The notes under the pieces: generated by a model
Database searches by the model: none
Told to the model about the DNA's origin: nothing
Seen by the model: the letters and a program-made list of their open reading frames with translations, nothing else
From: Nitrobacteraceae bacterium AZCC 2146
GTDB taxonomy: Bacteria > Pseudomonadota > Alphaproteobacteria > Rhizobiales > Xanthobacteraceae
Length of the DNA stretch: 64,000 nucleotides
Direction: 5' to 3'
Assembly (NCBI GenBank): GCA_036924855.1
Contig: JBAGRP010000001.1
Coordinates: 5,816,001 to 5,880,000 of the forward strand
Shown: in pieces, positions 37,145 through 46,547 of the stretch
Layout of the letters: each line of letters starts with the position of its first letter
Numbering within the stretch: position 1 is the first letter of the stretch
Translations under genes and position numbers: made by a program

Positions 37145-39022
37145 TCACACCGCCCAGCAGGCGCAACCAAGGGCGCCCCAGAAGCTTTTCAGGTCAGAAA
37201 TCGGGAGCTTCGCCGACCAGGCGCTCGCGTGGTCGTGGCCGTGGACCCCGCAGCGATTGGTGCAACTGCAATGTGCCGCGGCCTGCATGCGCATCGCGGC
37301 AACCGGTTCGGCCTTGGCGCCCCATGCGGCGTACCCGCCGTAGCTGCGGACCGGCGACCAGTCGGGCATGGCGGGGGGCGGGGGCGGGGCGTCAAGGGAT
37401 TTGAATTCACCCTTGGCGTAGACGATCTTGCCGCCGACCACCGTCAGATCGGACGTCGTGTCCGAAATGTCCGCCTCCGGACAGGAAAAGAAATCTCGGT
37501 CCGGAACGACGAGATCGGCGAACTGTCCCACTTCGATGCGGCCCTTCTTGCCTTCTTCGTTGGAGAACCAAGTGACGTTCTCCGTCCACATCCGGAGCGC
37601 TGTCTCTCGGTCGAGGCAGTTGCGTTGCGGGGTGATGCGCAAACCCCCGACGGTCTGCCCCGTGACCAGCCAGGAAAGCGACACCCAGGGATTATACGAA
37701 GCAACGCGCGTCGCGTCGGTCCCGGCCGAAGTCTTCACGCCCTTGGCCAGCATCTTGGCGACCGGCGGCGTCGCCTCCGCCGCGCCAAACCCGTAGCGTT
37801 CGACGAAATATTCGCCCTGATAGGCCATGCGGTGCTGTACGGCGATGCCGCCGCCGAGCGCCGCGATGCGATCAATCGACTGATCGGAAATCGTTTCGGC
37901 GTGATCGAAGAACCAGTGCAGGCCTTGGAGTGGCATGTCTTGGTTGACTTTCTCGAACACGTCGAGCGCCCGTGAAATGGTTTCGTCATAGGTAGCGTGG
38001 AGGCGCCACGGCCATTTGTTCTGGACCAGGATCCGGACGACCTCTTCCAGTTCGCCTTCCATCTCATGAGGCATGTCCGGACGCGGCACCCGGAAATCTT
38101 CGAAATCAGCGGCCGAGAACACCAACATCTCGCCGGCGCCGTTGTGGCGGAAGTAGTCGGTGCCCTGCTTGTACTTGGATGTCCTGGTCCAGTTCAGGAA
38201 GTCGTCCTTTTCACCCTTGGGCTTCTGGGTGAAGAGGTTGTAGGCGAGACGGATCGTAAGTTGTCCTTCATCGCTGAGCTTCTGGATGACCGCATAGTCG
38301 TCCGGATAATTCTGGAAGCCGCCGCCGGCGTCGATCGCGCCGGTGACGCCGAGACGGTTCAACTCGCGCATGAAGTGCCGCGTCGAGTTGACCTGATACT
38401 CAAACGGCAGCTTTGGCCCCTTGGCGAGCGTCGCGTAAAGGATATTTGCGTTCGGCTTGGCCAGCAAGAGTCCAGTTGGGTTGCCGCTGGCGTTGCGGGA
38501 GACCTCGCCGCCCGGGGGTTCCGGTGTGTTTTTGGTGTAGCCGACCGCACGCAACGCCGCGCCATTGAGGATAGCGCGGTCATAGAGGTGGAGCAGGAAG
38601 ACCGGGGTGTCCGGCGCGACGGCGTTGAGCTCGTCGATAGTCGGCAGGCGTTTCTCGGCGAACTGATGTTCAGTGAAGCCGCCGACCACGCGGACCCATT
38701 GTGGCGCCGGCGTGATCTCGACCTGCCGCCTCAGCATGCTCATGGCATCGGCAAGGGACCTGACACCGTCCCAGCGCAGTTCGAGATTGAAGTTGAGTCC
38801 GCCGCGGATGATGTGAAGATGGTTGTCGATCAGCCCAGGCAGCACGCGCTTGCCCTTGAGGTCGATCACCCTGGTCGAGGACCCGGCGAGCTTCATCACC
38901 TCGCTGTCGTGGCCGACGGTGACAAACACGCCGTCCTTGATTGCGACCGCGCTGGCGGTCGGGTTGCCGCGGTCGAGCGTGGTGAACAGGCCACGGTGCA
39001 GAATGAGATCGGGCGTGCTCAT
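37145..39022 (-). CDS. Amidohydrolase family protein (YtcJ-like)
   Basis: 625 residues with GAGGAG upstream; the ATG overlaps the XapX stop (ATGA). The composite beta domain and metal motif are clear: KRVLPGLIDNHLHIIRGG (HxH), WRLHATYDET, FDHAE and SAGTDATR near the end of the barrel. It belongs to the YtcJ/exoenzyme-regulatory amidohydrolases, whose substrates are mostly unknown amides or imines. The C-terminal 90 residues include a Cys-rich AAAHCSCTNRCGVHGH segment, which is unusual and may bind metal. Central gene of the operon. Confidence 0.88.
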   Translation of the reverse strand: MSTPDLILHRGLFTTLDRGNPTASAVAIKDGVFVTVGHDSEVMKLAGSSTRVIDLKGKRVLPGLIDNHLHIIRGGLNFNLELRWDGVRSLADAMSMLRRQVEITPAPQWVRVVGGFTEHQFAEKRLPTIDELNAVAPDTPVFLLHLYDRAILNGAALRAVGYTKNTPEPPGGEVSRNASGNPTGLLLAKPNANILYATLAKGPKLPFEYQVNSTRHFMRELNRLGVTGAIDAGGGFQNYPDDYAVIQKLSDEGQLTIRLAYNLFTQKPKGEKDDFLNWTRTSKYKQGTDYFRHNGAGEMLVFSAADFEDFRVPRPDMPHEMEGELEEVVRILVQNKWPWRLHATYDETISRALDVFEKVNQDMPLQGLHWFFDHAETISDQSIDRIAALGGGIAVQHRMAYQGEYFVERYGFGAAEATPPVAKMLAKGVKTSAGTDATRVASYNPWVSLSWLVTGQTVGGLRITPQRNCLDRETALRMWTENVTWFSNEEGKKGRIEVGQFADLVVPDRDFFSCPEADISDTTSDLTVVGGKIVYAKGEFKSLDAPPPPPAMPDWSPVRSYGGYAAWGAKAEPVAAMRMQAAAHCSCTNRCGVHGHDHASAWSAKLPISDLKSFWGALGCACWAV

Positions 39023-39306
39023 GAACGTTTCTCCTCAATGGCATTGGGCGCCATCGCGGCGGTGTCCGCCTGGCGGCCAGGCAAAAGGCCAAAGATATGA
39101 GGGGCGCACTGTGCCTGCCGCCACGCGGCGGCGAGGCCGTTACCGGAAAGAAGTTGCTTGCCGACCGGAATAACCTGCTCGCCGATCAGGATGCCGAGCA
39201 GGCCGACCAGGGCCACCAGCGGGGGCGCCGGCGACCGAACGTTTAGGAGGCTGTAGATGACGCCGACCAGAATCCCGGCGCCGGCCGATAGCAGATAGAT
39301 TTTCAT
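39019..39306 (-). CDS. XapX domain membrane protein
   Basis: 95 residues from ATG 39306 (GGGAG upstream). The XapX motif is present: MKIYLLSAGAGILVGVIYSL, then APPLVALVGLLGILIGEQVI, giving two membrane helices. The soluble tail is longer than usual (HIFGLLPGRQADTAAMAP). XapX proteins often sit beside isochorismatase-like and amidohydrolase genes. Function unknown; a role in uptake is often assumed. Confidence 0.85.
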   Translation of the reverse strand: MKIYLLSAGAGILVGVIYSLLNVRSPAPPLVALVGLLGILIGEQVIPVGKQLLSGNGLAAAWRQAQCAPHIFGLLPGRQADTAAMAPNAIEEKRS

Positions 39307-39338
39307 CGCCGATCTCCCGGTTGCGAAGACAACGAGGG

Positions 39339-39992
39339 CTATTCGGCCACCTTGGCTCCGCCTTCGGACGCGTGTTCGCCCAGCGCCCACTTCGAGAAGC
39401 GCACCTGAATGCCGTAGGGCGAATGCCCGCGCAGGATGTTCATCACGCCTTCGTAGGTTTCCGAGCGCGCCCAATCCTGCTGCAGCTCGAACACGTATTG
39501 GCAAGACGTGATCGGGATCGCACCGGCCTGCACCGCGCGATCCATCGAGCGGTTGTGTGCTTCGAGCGAAAGATCACCGCAGGCGTCGGCAGGGATATAG
39601 ATTTCGTAGCCTTCCCTCAGCATGTCGATCGTCGGAAACATCACGCAGGCTTCAGTCCAAAGCCCGGCGATGACGAACTTCTTGCGTCCGGTCGCTGCGA
39701 CCGCCTTGCGGAAACCGGCATCAAGCCAGGAGTTCATGGAGGTGCGGTCGATGATGTCGTGGTTCGGGAACAGATCCGTCACCTCGGGCATAAAGGGACC
39801 GGAAAAGGAATCCTTAGCAACGGTGGTCAGCACCGTCGGTATCTTGAAGAGCTTCGCCGCCTTTGCGAGGATCTGGATGTTGTTGAAGACAACAATCCGG
39901 TCGTGCGACTGCACGCCCTGATACATCGCGGGCTGATAGTCGATCAGGGCGATGGCGCTATTTTGCGGGGTCAGCATTTCGAGCTTGGACAT
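39339..39992 (-). CDS. Isochorismatase-like cysteine hydrolase (YcaC type)
   Basis: 217 residues with CAGGAG upstream. The nucleophile is Cys116 in AGLWTEACVMFPTID and the general-base Asp18 is in ALIDYQPAMY. The segment DRTSMNSWLDAGFRKAV is typical of the YcaC subgroup. These enzymes hydrolyse small amides or related C-N bonds, but the YcaC substrate is not established. First gene of a five-gene minus-strand operon, with the XapX gene 32 bases downstream. Confidence 0.88.
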   Translation of the reverse strand: MSKLEMLTPQNSAIALIDYQPAMYQGVQSHDRIVVFNNIQILAKAAKLFKIPTVLTTVAKDSFSGPFMPEVTDLFPNHDIIDRTSMNSWLDAGFRKAVAATGRKKFVIAGLWTEACVMFPTIDMLREGYEIYIPADACGDLSLEAHNRSMDRAVQAGAIPITSCQYVFELQQDWARSETYEGVMNILRGHSPYGIQVRFSKWALGEHASEGGAKVAE

Positions 39993-40189
39993 TTGTGATC
40001 TCCTGGCCGGATGGCGCTATTTCGAGCCCAATGCGTCTCGTCCTTGTGCGGATGCGAGCGCGGTCTGTCATTAACATCTGTACGGCTAACCGTGAGATCC
40101 GGTCTTTGCTGTAAATCTCTCAGTTTGGACAAAATTGCTATTGCGTAAATTCGCAGGACCTCACCACGACGCGTCACCCTGGTTGCGTT

Positions 40190-40445
40190 GGCTAGGCGTC
40201 CGTTTTCGATGCTTCGTCATCGCCGTGCATCACCAGCACCGGCACGAAATCTTCTTCAGGTCCCCGACGGAATCGGTCTGCGAGAAGGCAACGATGCCGT
40301 CGTAATGCGCTTTCGCGCCGCCCATCATGTCTTGGTGCTGCCAAGTTTGGATCACGGCCTCGGACGGATTGGCGCCCGGCCGGTTGCGGAAAAATCGTTG
40401 CCGATTTGACTAGACGCATCGGAGCCAGCGTCGTCACCGAGTAAG
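40190..40445 (-). pseudogene. Alpha/beta hydrolase (chloroperoxidase-like) remnant
   Basis: Across two frames the reverse strand reads MMGGAKAHYDGIVAFSQTD, then DLKKI, and PVLVMHGDDEA, a segment of the esterase/non-haem chloroperoxidase family just before the catalytic Asp. Both ends are missing and the frames differ. Confidence 0.55.
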
Positions 40446-41231
40446 GCCCGGACGGAACGACTGTAACGGTGGTCGTGCCTCACTGTCCATAACGCCAATT
40501 ACTAAGCCGATTCACGGAATGAGTGGACATGGAAGGGTGGCCTCTGACGCAAAGCGGGCACTCGTTGCAAGCAATCAAGAACGCGTCACGAATGGCACGA
40601 TCGCGAAAAGTTCAGCTCGCCGCTCGATCAAAAGAAAAAGGCCGGCGGGCATTACGCCGCCGACCTTGTCTTGCAACTGCCGGCTCGCGGGTCCGGTTCC
40701 GTTGCTTTGCATTCCGTCTTGCTGGACCGATTTGATTGGTAGCGCCGAGAGCCGGCTGACGCCATTGCACGTAGGTATGGTTAGGCCGTACCGAGGTAGG
40801 CTCCCACTACGCAACTGGAATGGAGCCGGCTATCCGTTGGTTTAGGGGGCGCGTACTCGTGCGATCGTACTCTTCAGCCCGCAATTACTGTGACCGTGCA
40901 TTCAACTAGCGGGCTTTTCGTTGACCTGATGGCCCCGATCGCGTTCAACATGTTGCCCGCCCACTATTAAGTGCACTGTCACCCCAATTTCCGGCAGAGC
41001 CGACTCGCTGATACGGTGTCCCCGGATTGCCTTGAGATTAGTATCTGGCGGGCTTCGCGCGAGGCCGTTGACTCCATCCGGGCGACGAAGTACCGCCCCC
41101 AGATGGCGCTACCAATATTCGCATTGTGGTTGAGTATGGAATGATTGCTCCTGGCGGCGAAGCGGACATTCGATGAAGCGGTGAGGTCCGAAAAGCGCCG
41201 CCAATAAGCGACATCGATCACGGATGGCGGT
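40446..41231. other. Long intergenic region with one terminator
   Basis: No convincing gene. A minus-strand frame at 40979-41230 continues from a shadow of the kinase gene but has no domain. The only clear signal is the terminator at 40632-40672. Confidence 0.5.
40632..40672 (-). terminator. Rho-independent terminator, minus-strand transcript
   Basis: Read on the minus strand: AAGGTCGGCGG, a short loop, CCGCCGGCCTT, then TTTTCTTTT. It would end a transcript coming from the histidine kinase relic, about 560 bases upstream. Confidence 0.7.
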
Positions 41232-42486
41232 TCAGTCAGCGGGGATCGTAAACTGAAAGAGAGCACCCCGCGGCTCGCACCGGGTCGCCCACAGCCGCCC
41301 ACCATGGGCTTCGATAATCGAGCGGCAGATCGAGAGGCCCATGCCCATGCCGTCGGGCTTCGTCGTGTAGAAGGGTTCAAAGAGACGCGGCAGGCTCTCC
41401 GGGCGCAGTCCATGGCCGGTATCCCGCACCGAGACGCACATGCCCTCCGGCTCGATGCTCACGGTGCTGATTTGTAATTCGCGGTTGCCGTCCTCAACGC
41501 CACTCATCGACTGGATGGCGTTGAGGATTAAGTTCAACATCACTTGTTGCAGTTGCACCCGATCACATTGGATGGGTGGCAATTCGCCCGCCAGTTGCGT
41601 GCCCATCGTGACGCCGGTTTTGACCGCTTCGCTGCGGGTTAGGGCGGTCACCTCCAGGATCGCATCATTGAGATCGACGACCTCCTTTCGGGGTGGCACT
41701 TTTTTGATGAGAGACCCGATCCGGTCGACGACGTCGTTGGTTCGATCGGTTTCGTTCACAATGTAGGTGAGCGCCTCCCTCGCCTCCGTCACATCGGGTG
41801 GACTTTTGTCTAAAAACCGCAGTGCAGCAGCGGCGTATGTGCGTGCCGCCGTAATGGGCTGCTTGATTTCATGCACAATCGAGGCGGTGAGTTGGCCCAT
41901 GGTAGCGACGCGGTTGGCATGCGCCAGCTCGCTCTGCATCTCGCGATATTGCCGCTCGCGACGGGTGCTCTCCAAGGCAATTGTGGCTTGCGCAGCGAAG
42001 TCCGTGAATAAGCAAATCTGTTTGTCGGTGAATGGCTGTACCCGTGTGCGGCCCAGACTAATTACCCCGACTATCTCATTGTCTTTGAGCAACGGCAGAA
42101 ACAGGGCCGTTCGATAACGAGCCTTCGCCGCCGTAACCCAAAGATCATCCCGATGATCGCCTTCAAGTGCTGTCAAGTCTGGGATGTGGGCGGGTAACCT
42201 GCTTGTGGCTAATCGACCCAGAAAACTCTCCTTGTCGAGCACTGGGAAGGATGACCACACCTGACTAACCAAAATGGGGTCCCCTCGCACCGCCACGAGA
42301 CGAAGGCCGCTTTCTTCGAAGAGACGCAAGCTGCCCATGTCTGCTCGACAGAGACGTTTGGCGCTGTCGAGGATGGCGTCGAATGGCGCGCAGCACTTCC
42401 GAGATGGCCGTCTGTTGCTCGATGAGTTCGGTCACCCAATCTTGCAGCTCAGAAGCGGTCCCTTCTGCGTGGATGCTCTCGTTCAT
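41232..42486 (-). pseudogene. GAF-domain sensor histidine kinase with frameshifting deletion
   Basis: The N-terminus (MNESIHAEGTASELQDWVTE, LIEQQTAISEVLRAI) starts at 42486. The frame is lost near 42375, where roughly 15-20 expected residues before DAILDSAKRLCRAD are deleted. From MGSLRLFEESGLRLVAVRGD (42338) the frame is intact through the GAF domain, the HisKA phospho-acceptor IVHEIKQPITAA, and the ATPase N, G1 and G2 boxes (NLILNAIQSM, VRDTGHGL, GMGMGLSICR). The catalytic half could still be made from the ATG at 42338, but a full sensor cannot. No cognate regulator is adjacent. Confidence 0.8.
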
Positions 42487-42997
42487 GCGGAGTAGCCTCG
42501 GCTTAAACGGTGATGGCAGCATAACAGCTCCAGCCGCAGTTCGCGATAGCTCTCAGGGCCGTCCAAACCGAAGGGGCGGCCGAACATCCAATGTCGCTGT
42601 GGGTCATACGCGTCGTTGTAGGGATGTCCGGTATTGGCGAGGTCCGGAAATTGTCATTGACCATGATATGTGGCAGACTTCAGCGATAGCATGTCTTTCC
42701 AGCGCGACGGCTCTCTCGCCATCCGACGCGCTCGGGCGATGTCGACTGACGGCTGGTAATTCTCAGGCGATGCAGTAAGATTTGCGGGGCGGACAGCGGC
42801 CGCGGTGCGTGGCGCACGCAAGGCCTTGTCTGCCGAAATTGACAGATGGTGCCGCATTCGATGAATGGCGCGTACTCGGACCGCGGCTCTCACGAATTTT
42901 TGCGATAAGATTGCCTGACGCAACTATCCAGAGCGAAAGAGTTAGCCATAGGGGCCGCTACGGCGCTCGGTCGCTGCACAAAACCCGCAGGCGGAAG
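42487..42997. other. Intergenic gap between divergent kinase genes
   Basis: Short frames only. Presumed to hold the promoters of both kinase genes; no specific site recognised. The open frame running into the plus-strand kinase from 42782 has no domain before residue 73. Confidence 0.5.
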
Positions 42998-44605
42998 ATG
43001 ACTGTCGATGTCGATGCAGGCAAGAAGGCCGAAGACCAGCCCAGATACGTGGCACAGTTACAAGCCACTCTAAATGTGATTCCCGCGCATACCTGGTACG
43101 CGTCTCCGTCCGGCGGGCTCACCTTCGTGAACAAACGAACTGCGGACTACCTTGGTCTTCCGAAAGATCATCCTCTGCGTTTCGGCATCGACGTTGGCAC
43201 ACAGTGGGAAACCCATCTTCCCTTCGTGCATCCGGACGACCGCGCAGAAACACAAGAAAATTGGTCGACCCGTCTGCGCACGGGCGAGGGCGGTGAGGGG
43301 AGTTTTCGAGTTCGTAACGCTCAAGGAGGCTATCGCTGGTTCCTCAGTCGCGCCGAACCGCTCCGGGCGAGCGATGGAACCATACTGCAGTGGGTCGGAG
43401 TGAATCTGGTTGAAGAGCGCAAGTGCGCCGAGCAAGCCCTGCGGGAAAGCGAATACAAGCTCCTTCAAATCATCGAAACGGTACCAGGCCTCCTCTGGTC
43501 AACGGACCCTGACGGCGAACTGACACATGTCAATCAGCGCTTTTTGGACTATAGCGGCATGCGATTTGAGGATTTCAAACATGGTGGTTGGGAGGTATTG
43601 CTGCACCCGGACGACTATGCAGAAATTGCAAGAACTTTCTATCACGCAATTCAGACTGGAACTTCGTACCAGGGTGTGATGCGTCTGCGCCGGGCGGACG
43701 GCGAGTTTCGTTGGTACCAGGTTCGTGGTGAGCCTCTGCGCGATCGGCAGGGACGCATCATCCAGTGGTACGGCCTGTCTGTTGATATCGATGAAGCCAA
43801 GAAGGCCGAAGACCGGCTACGCAGCAGTGAATCCCATCTGGCGGAGGCGCAGCTGGAGCTCGCGCACGCCAACCGCGTAGCGACGATGGGCCAATTGACG
43901 GCGTCGATCACCCATGAAGTGAACCAGCCGATTACAGCGGCAGTCACATACGCGTTAGCCGCACGGCGTTTCCTAAGCGCTGAGCCACCGAATTTTCGTG
44001 AGGTGGATGACGCGCTCTCTCTTATTGTCAAGGAGGGGAATCGCGCAGGCGAGGTCGTCGGGCGAGTCCGCGCACTCATTATGAAGGTGCCCGCCCGAAA
44101 AGACGCCGTAGAGATCAACGATGCCATCCTCGAGGTTATTGCTCTCACCCGTAGGGAGGCCGCAAACAATGGCATCTCGGTGCGGATGCAGTTAGCGGAG
44201 GGCTTGCCGTGTGTCCAGGGAGATCGGGTCCAGCTGCAACAGGTACTACTTAACTTGATCATCAATGCCATCGAAGCGATGCGCGACATTGGAGAAGAGG
44301 AGCGGGAATTGCTCATCAGTACCCGTAACGAACCCGATGGCGTGTCAGTCGAGGTGCGAGATACGGGTCCAGGCTTCGCGCCGGAGACTCTCGAGCACGT
44401 TTTCGAGGCGTTCTACACCACGAAACCGGGCGGTTTGGGGCTTGGGCTGTCGATCTGCCGGTCGATTATCGAAGCGCATAACGGACGATTGTGGGCGAGC
44501 CCTAACGTGCCACGTGGCGCTATCTTTCGCTTCACTGCGCCTGCTCATTCAGCCGCCGCATCGGGAGTGGAATACCGCTTCGAATCGACGACGCGGCAGA
44601 CGTGA
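42998..44605 (+). CDS. PAS-PAS sensor histidine kinase
   Basis: 535 residues from ATG 42998 (AGGCGGAAG upstream). PAS 1 is about residues 17-140 (LNVIPAHTWYASPSGGLTFV). PAS 2 is about 150-270 (ETVPGLLWSTDPDGELTHVN to LSVDIDEAKKAED). HisKA has the phospho-acceptor His in SITHEVNQPITAAV. HATPase_c has NLIINAIEAM, VRDTGPGFAP and GLGLGLSICR. It has no membrane segment, so it senses a cytoplasmic cue. It is convergent with the FixJ-like regulator gene, its likely partner. Its last 250 codons plus the downstream DNA are duplicated at 53.3-54.2 kb. Confidence 0.9.
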   Translation: MTVDVDAGKKAEDQPRYVAQLQATLNVIPAHTWYASPSGGLTFVNKRTADYLGLPKDHPLRFGIDVGTQWETHLPFVHPDDRAETQENWSTRLRTGEGGEGSFRVRNAQGGYRWFLSRAEPLRASDGTILQWVGVNLVEERKCAEQALRESEYKLLQIIETVPGLLWSTDPDGELTHVNQRFLDYSGMRFEDFKHGGWEVLLHPDDYAEIARTFYHAIQTGTSYQGVMRLRRADGEFRWYQVRGEPLRDRQGRIIQWYGLSVDIDEAKKAEDRLRSSESHLAEAQLELAHANRVATMGQLTASITHEVNQPITAAVTYALAARRFLSAEPPNFREVDDALSLIVKEGNRAGEVVGRVRALIMKVPARKDAVEINDAILEVIALTRREAANNGISVRMQLAEGLPCVQGDRVQLQQVLLNLIINAIEAMRDIGEEERELLISTRNEPDGVSVEVRDTGPGFAPETLEHVFEAFYTTKPGGLGLGLSICRSIIEAHNGRLWASPNVPRGAIFRFTAPAHSAAASGVEYRFESTTRQT

Positions 44606-44735
44606 AGTCTAGCAGGCACCCTGATCACCCGTGGTGAGACGCAATGGGGCCATTCCGCGAGATGCAGGCTTAAGCGTCTGCGCTAGGCAACGCGACCTGG
44701 GTTATGCGGCTTTGTCGGCGTCAGTTGCAATTGGT
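43855..44735 (+). repeat. Duplicated kinase-end segment, copy 1
   Basis: This segment and 53316-54172 are nearly the same over about 860 bases, by eye about nine bases in ten identical. It covers the HisKA/HATPase coding end, the stop codon, 80 bases of spacer (for example AAGTCTAGCAGGCACCCTGA in both) and the last codons of the convergent regulator gene. Confidence 0.85.
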
Positions 44736-45330
44736 CGGCCATGCGCGCCAGATCAGGCAAGGACGATGCCCGCATCTTGCGCATTACTTGGCCACGATGA
44801 ACTTTTACTGTGATTTCGCTTACGCCGAGGTCGGCTGCGATCTGCTTGTTTAAACGCCCGGTCGCCACGAACGCCATGACCTCGCGCTCCCGCGGTGTCA
44901 AGGTTTCGAAACGAATTTTCAGCTCTGCCATGGCTCGTTCCTGCTCAAGCCGCGCTCGATCACGGGCATGACCGAGCTGAATCGCTTCAAGCAAATCCTG
45001 CTCTCGGAATGGCTTTGTCAGGAATTCGATCGCACCCCCCTTCATCGCCTGCACCGACATTGGAATGTCACCATGTCCGGTAATGAAGATGATCGGCAGC
45101 TGTCTTTTGGCACCTGCCAGTTCGCGCTGCAGTTCGAGTCCGCTCTGGCCGGGAAGCCGCACGTCAAGCACCAGGCAAGTGGGTCCTTCCGGCCGATCCG
45201 CCTCGAGAAATTCGCTCACCGAACCAAGCAGGCTGACCCGAAAGCCCGCCGACCGAAGCAGCTTGCCTAGGGAATCCCGCACTCCCGGATCATCGTCGAT
45301 GACCATCACTGTTGGCGGTTGCTCTACCAC
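44683..45330 (-). CDS. FixJ/NarL-type response regulator
   Basis: 215 residues. The receiver domain has the acidic pocket VIDDDPG, phospho-acceptor Asp56 (LVLDVRLPG), FITGHGD and the Lys in FLTKPF. The C-terminal LuxR helix-turn-helix (LTPREREVMAFVATGRLNKQ, ITVKVHRGQVMRKM) binds DNA. The start is GTG at 45330 with GAGG 6 bases upstream; the nearby ATG codons are out of frame. Its 3' end faces the 3' end of the PAS kinase, 77 bases apart, so the two probably form a two-component pair of the FixL/FixJ kind. Confidence 0.9.
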   Translation of the reverse strand: MVEQPPTVMVIDDDPGVRDSLGKLLRSAGFRVSLLGSVSEFLEADRPEGPTCLVLDVRLPGQSGLELQRELAGAKRQLPIIFITGHGDIPMSVQAMKGGAIEFLTKPFREQDLLEAIQLGHARDRARLEQERAMAELKIRFETLTPREREVMAFVATGRLNKQIAADLGVSEITVKVHRGQVMRKMRASSLPDLARMADQLQLTPTKPHNPGRVA

Positions 45331-45631
45331 ATGTTCCTCGTTGACATGCGCATCAGCTTTTCTAGTCCGCCACCGAGCATAGCGAGATTATCGCGTGGGC
45401 GATAGGGGGGACCATCAGTGCTCCCACGGATTGGAGTCATCGGTGAACTGGCCTGTTGAAGTCGGCCCGGTGTTTTGCGTCAGGCAGCCAACTGCCCACC
45501 AAGGTCGAACCGACTAGCGCTGGCAGCGCGCAACCTTCGTATAGTGCCCACATACCCATTGGTACTCGATCTTTCCGCTAGTTCAATAGTGAGCACCAGT
45601 GCGTGCCATTATGGTGAAGTTGTCCTCCACC

Positions 45632-45691
45632 GAGGCCGATCACTCCCTTCGGCCTCCCCTTGCCCCTCCAGCCCGGTCCAGGCTGGAGGGG
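45632..45691 (+). ncRNA. Tandem strong hairpins in a divergent gap, possible small RNA 3' end
   Basis: Hairpin 1: GAGGCCGA (45632-45639) pairs with TCGGCCTC (45649-45656). Hairpin 2: CCCCTCCAGCC (45663-45673) pairs with GGCTGGAGGGG (45681-45691), an 11-bp perfect stem followed by a short T-containing stretch. The flanking genes point away from this gap, so the hairpins do not end either of them. An independent small transcript is possible. Confidence 0.35.
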
Positions 45692-45822
45692 ATCTTGTGA
45701 GCTAACAGGGGCCAGAAAAAATTGATGCCTGTGACGCGGTGTGCTCCATGGACCACAAAGTTTCCGGTCGAGTTACTATACGATTGTATAATCGAAGCAC
45801 GTAGCGGTTGCGCCTAGGTTGT

Positions 45823-46284
45823 ATGGCAAAAGTGTCGCGGACGACATCCGTTTCTCCAAACGCTGCTGGCGGTTACCGGTCGTGCCAAGTGCCAAATACC
45901 AGACCAATAGTTGCCATCGTCGATGACGACAACGCGGTTGGAAACGCAATCGAAGTTTTAATGCGTTCGGTAGGGTTGGTCGCCAAGGCATTTTCGTCCG
46001 GAGAGGAGTTCTTGCGGTCACCCGAACTAAGCCGCACCGGCTGCTTGGTTGTCGACTTCGACATGCCCAAGATGAGTGGCCTCGATTTGCACAACAATTT
46101 GTCTCGCTTGGGCAATGAGATTCCCACCGTACTGATAACTGCCTATCCGAGCGATGATATTCGTGCCCGGGCACTTCAGGCTGGGGTCATCGGCTATCTG
46201 CCCAAGCCGTTCGATGAGGGCGACCTTCTGAATTGTATTCAGGCTGCCCTGGATCGCGCAAAGGGAAATAGAGGCGCGCCTTAG
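45823..46284 (+). CDS. Single-domain response regulator (FixJ-like receiver)
   Basis: About 153 residues from ATG 45823. Receiver motifs: VAIVDDDNAVG, phospho-acceptor Asp78 (CLVVDFDMPKMSGLDL), LITAYPSDD and the Lys in YLPKPFDEGDL. No output domain follows, so it acts by protein contact or as a phosphate sink, probably with one of the nearby orphan kinases. The 25-residue leader before the receiver is not conserved-looking and the ribosome site is weak, so the true start is uncertain. Confidence 0.85.
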   Translation: MAKVSRTTSVSPNAAGGYRSCQVPNTRPIVAIVDDDNAVGNAIEVLMRSVGLVAKAFSSGEEFLRSPELSRTGCLVVDFDMPKMSGLDLHNNLSRLGNEIPTVLITAYPSDDIRARALQAGVIGYLPKPFDEGDLLNCIQAALDRAKGNRGAP

Positions 46285-46547
46285 CTTGCCTACATTGTAT
46301 CAATGACCACTAGGCACGCAACAGGTCGCCTCCGCGGGCCATCGGCGATGCAACTCAATTCACATCGGCATCGCAGCGGGCGCGAACTAGACCTGTCCAT
46401 TATCTGACTGATCTCGGTGCAACACGCTTCAGAGACTAGCGCGGCGCAGGACAGTCGTGCCGGCGCACACTGTCCTGCCCGTCATTGTGGTCGCAGCGAC
46501 GCGGGGGTTCGGCTCAACTCCGCGTTGAGGGTGATTGAGTTATACCA

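Noticed and set aside
36722..39100. Plus-strand frames of 417 and 367 codons
   Set aside because: Antisense shadows of the DoxX and amidohydrolase genes, whose motifs are unmistakable on the minus strand.
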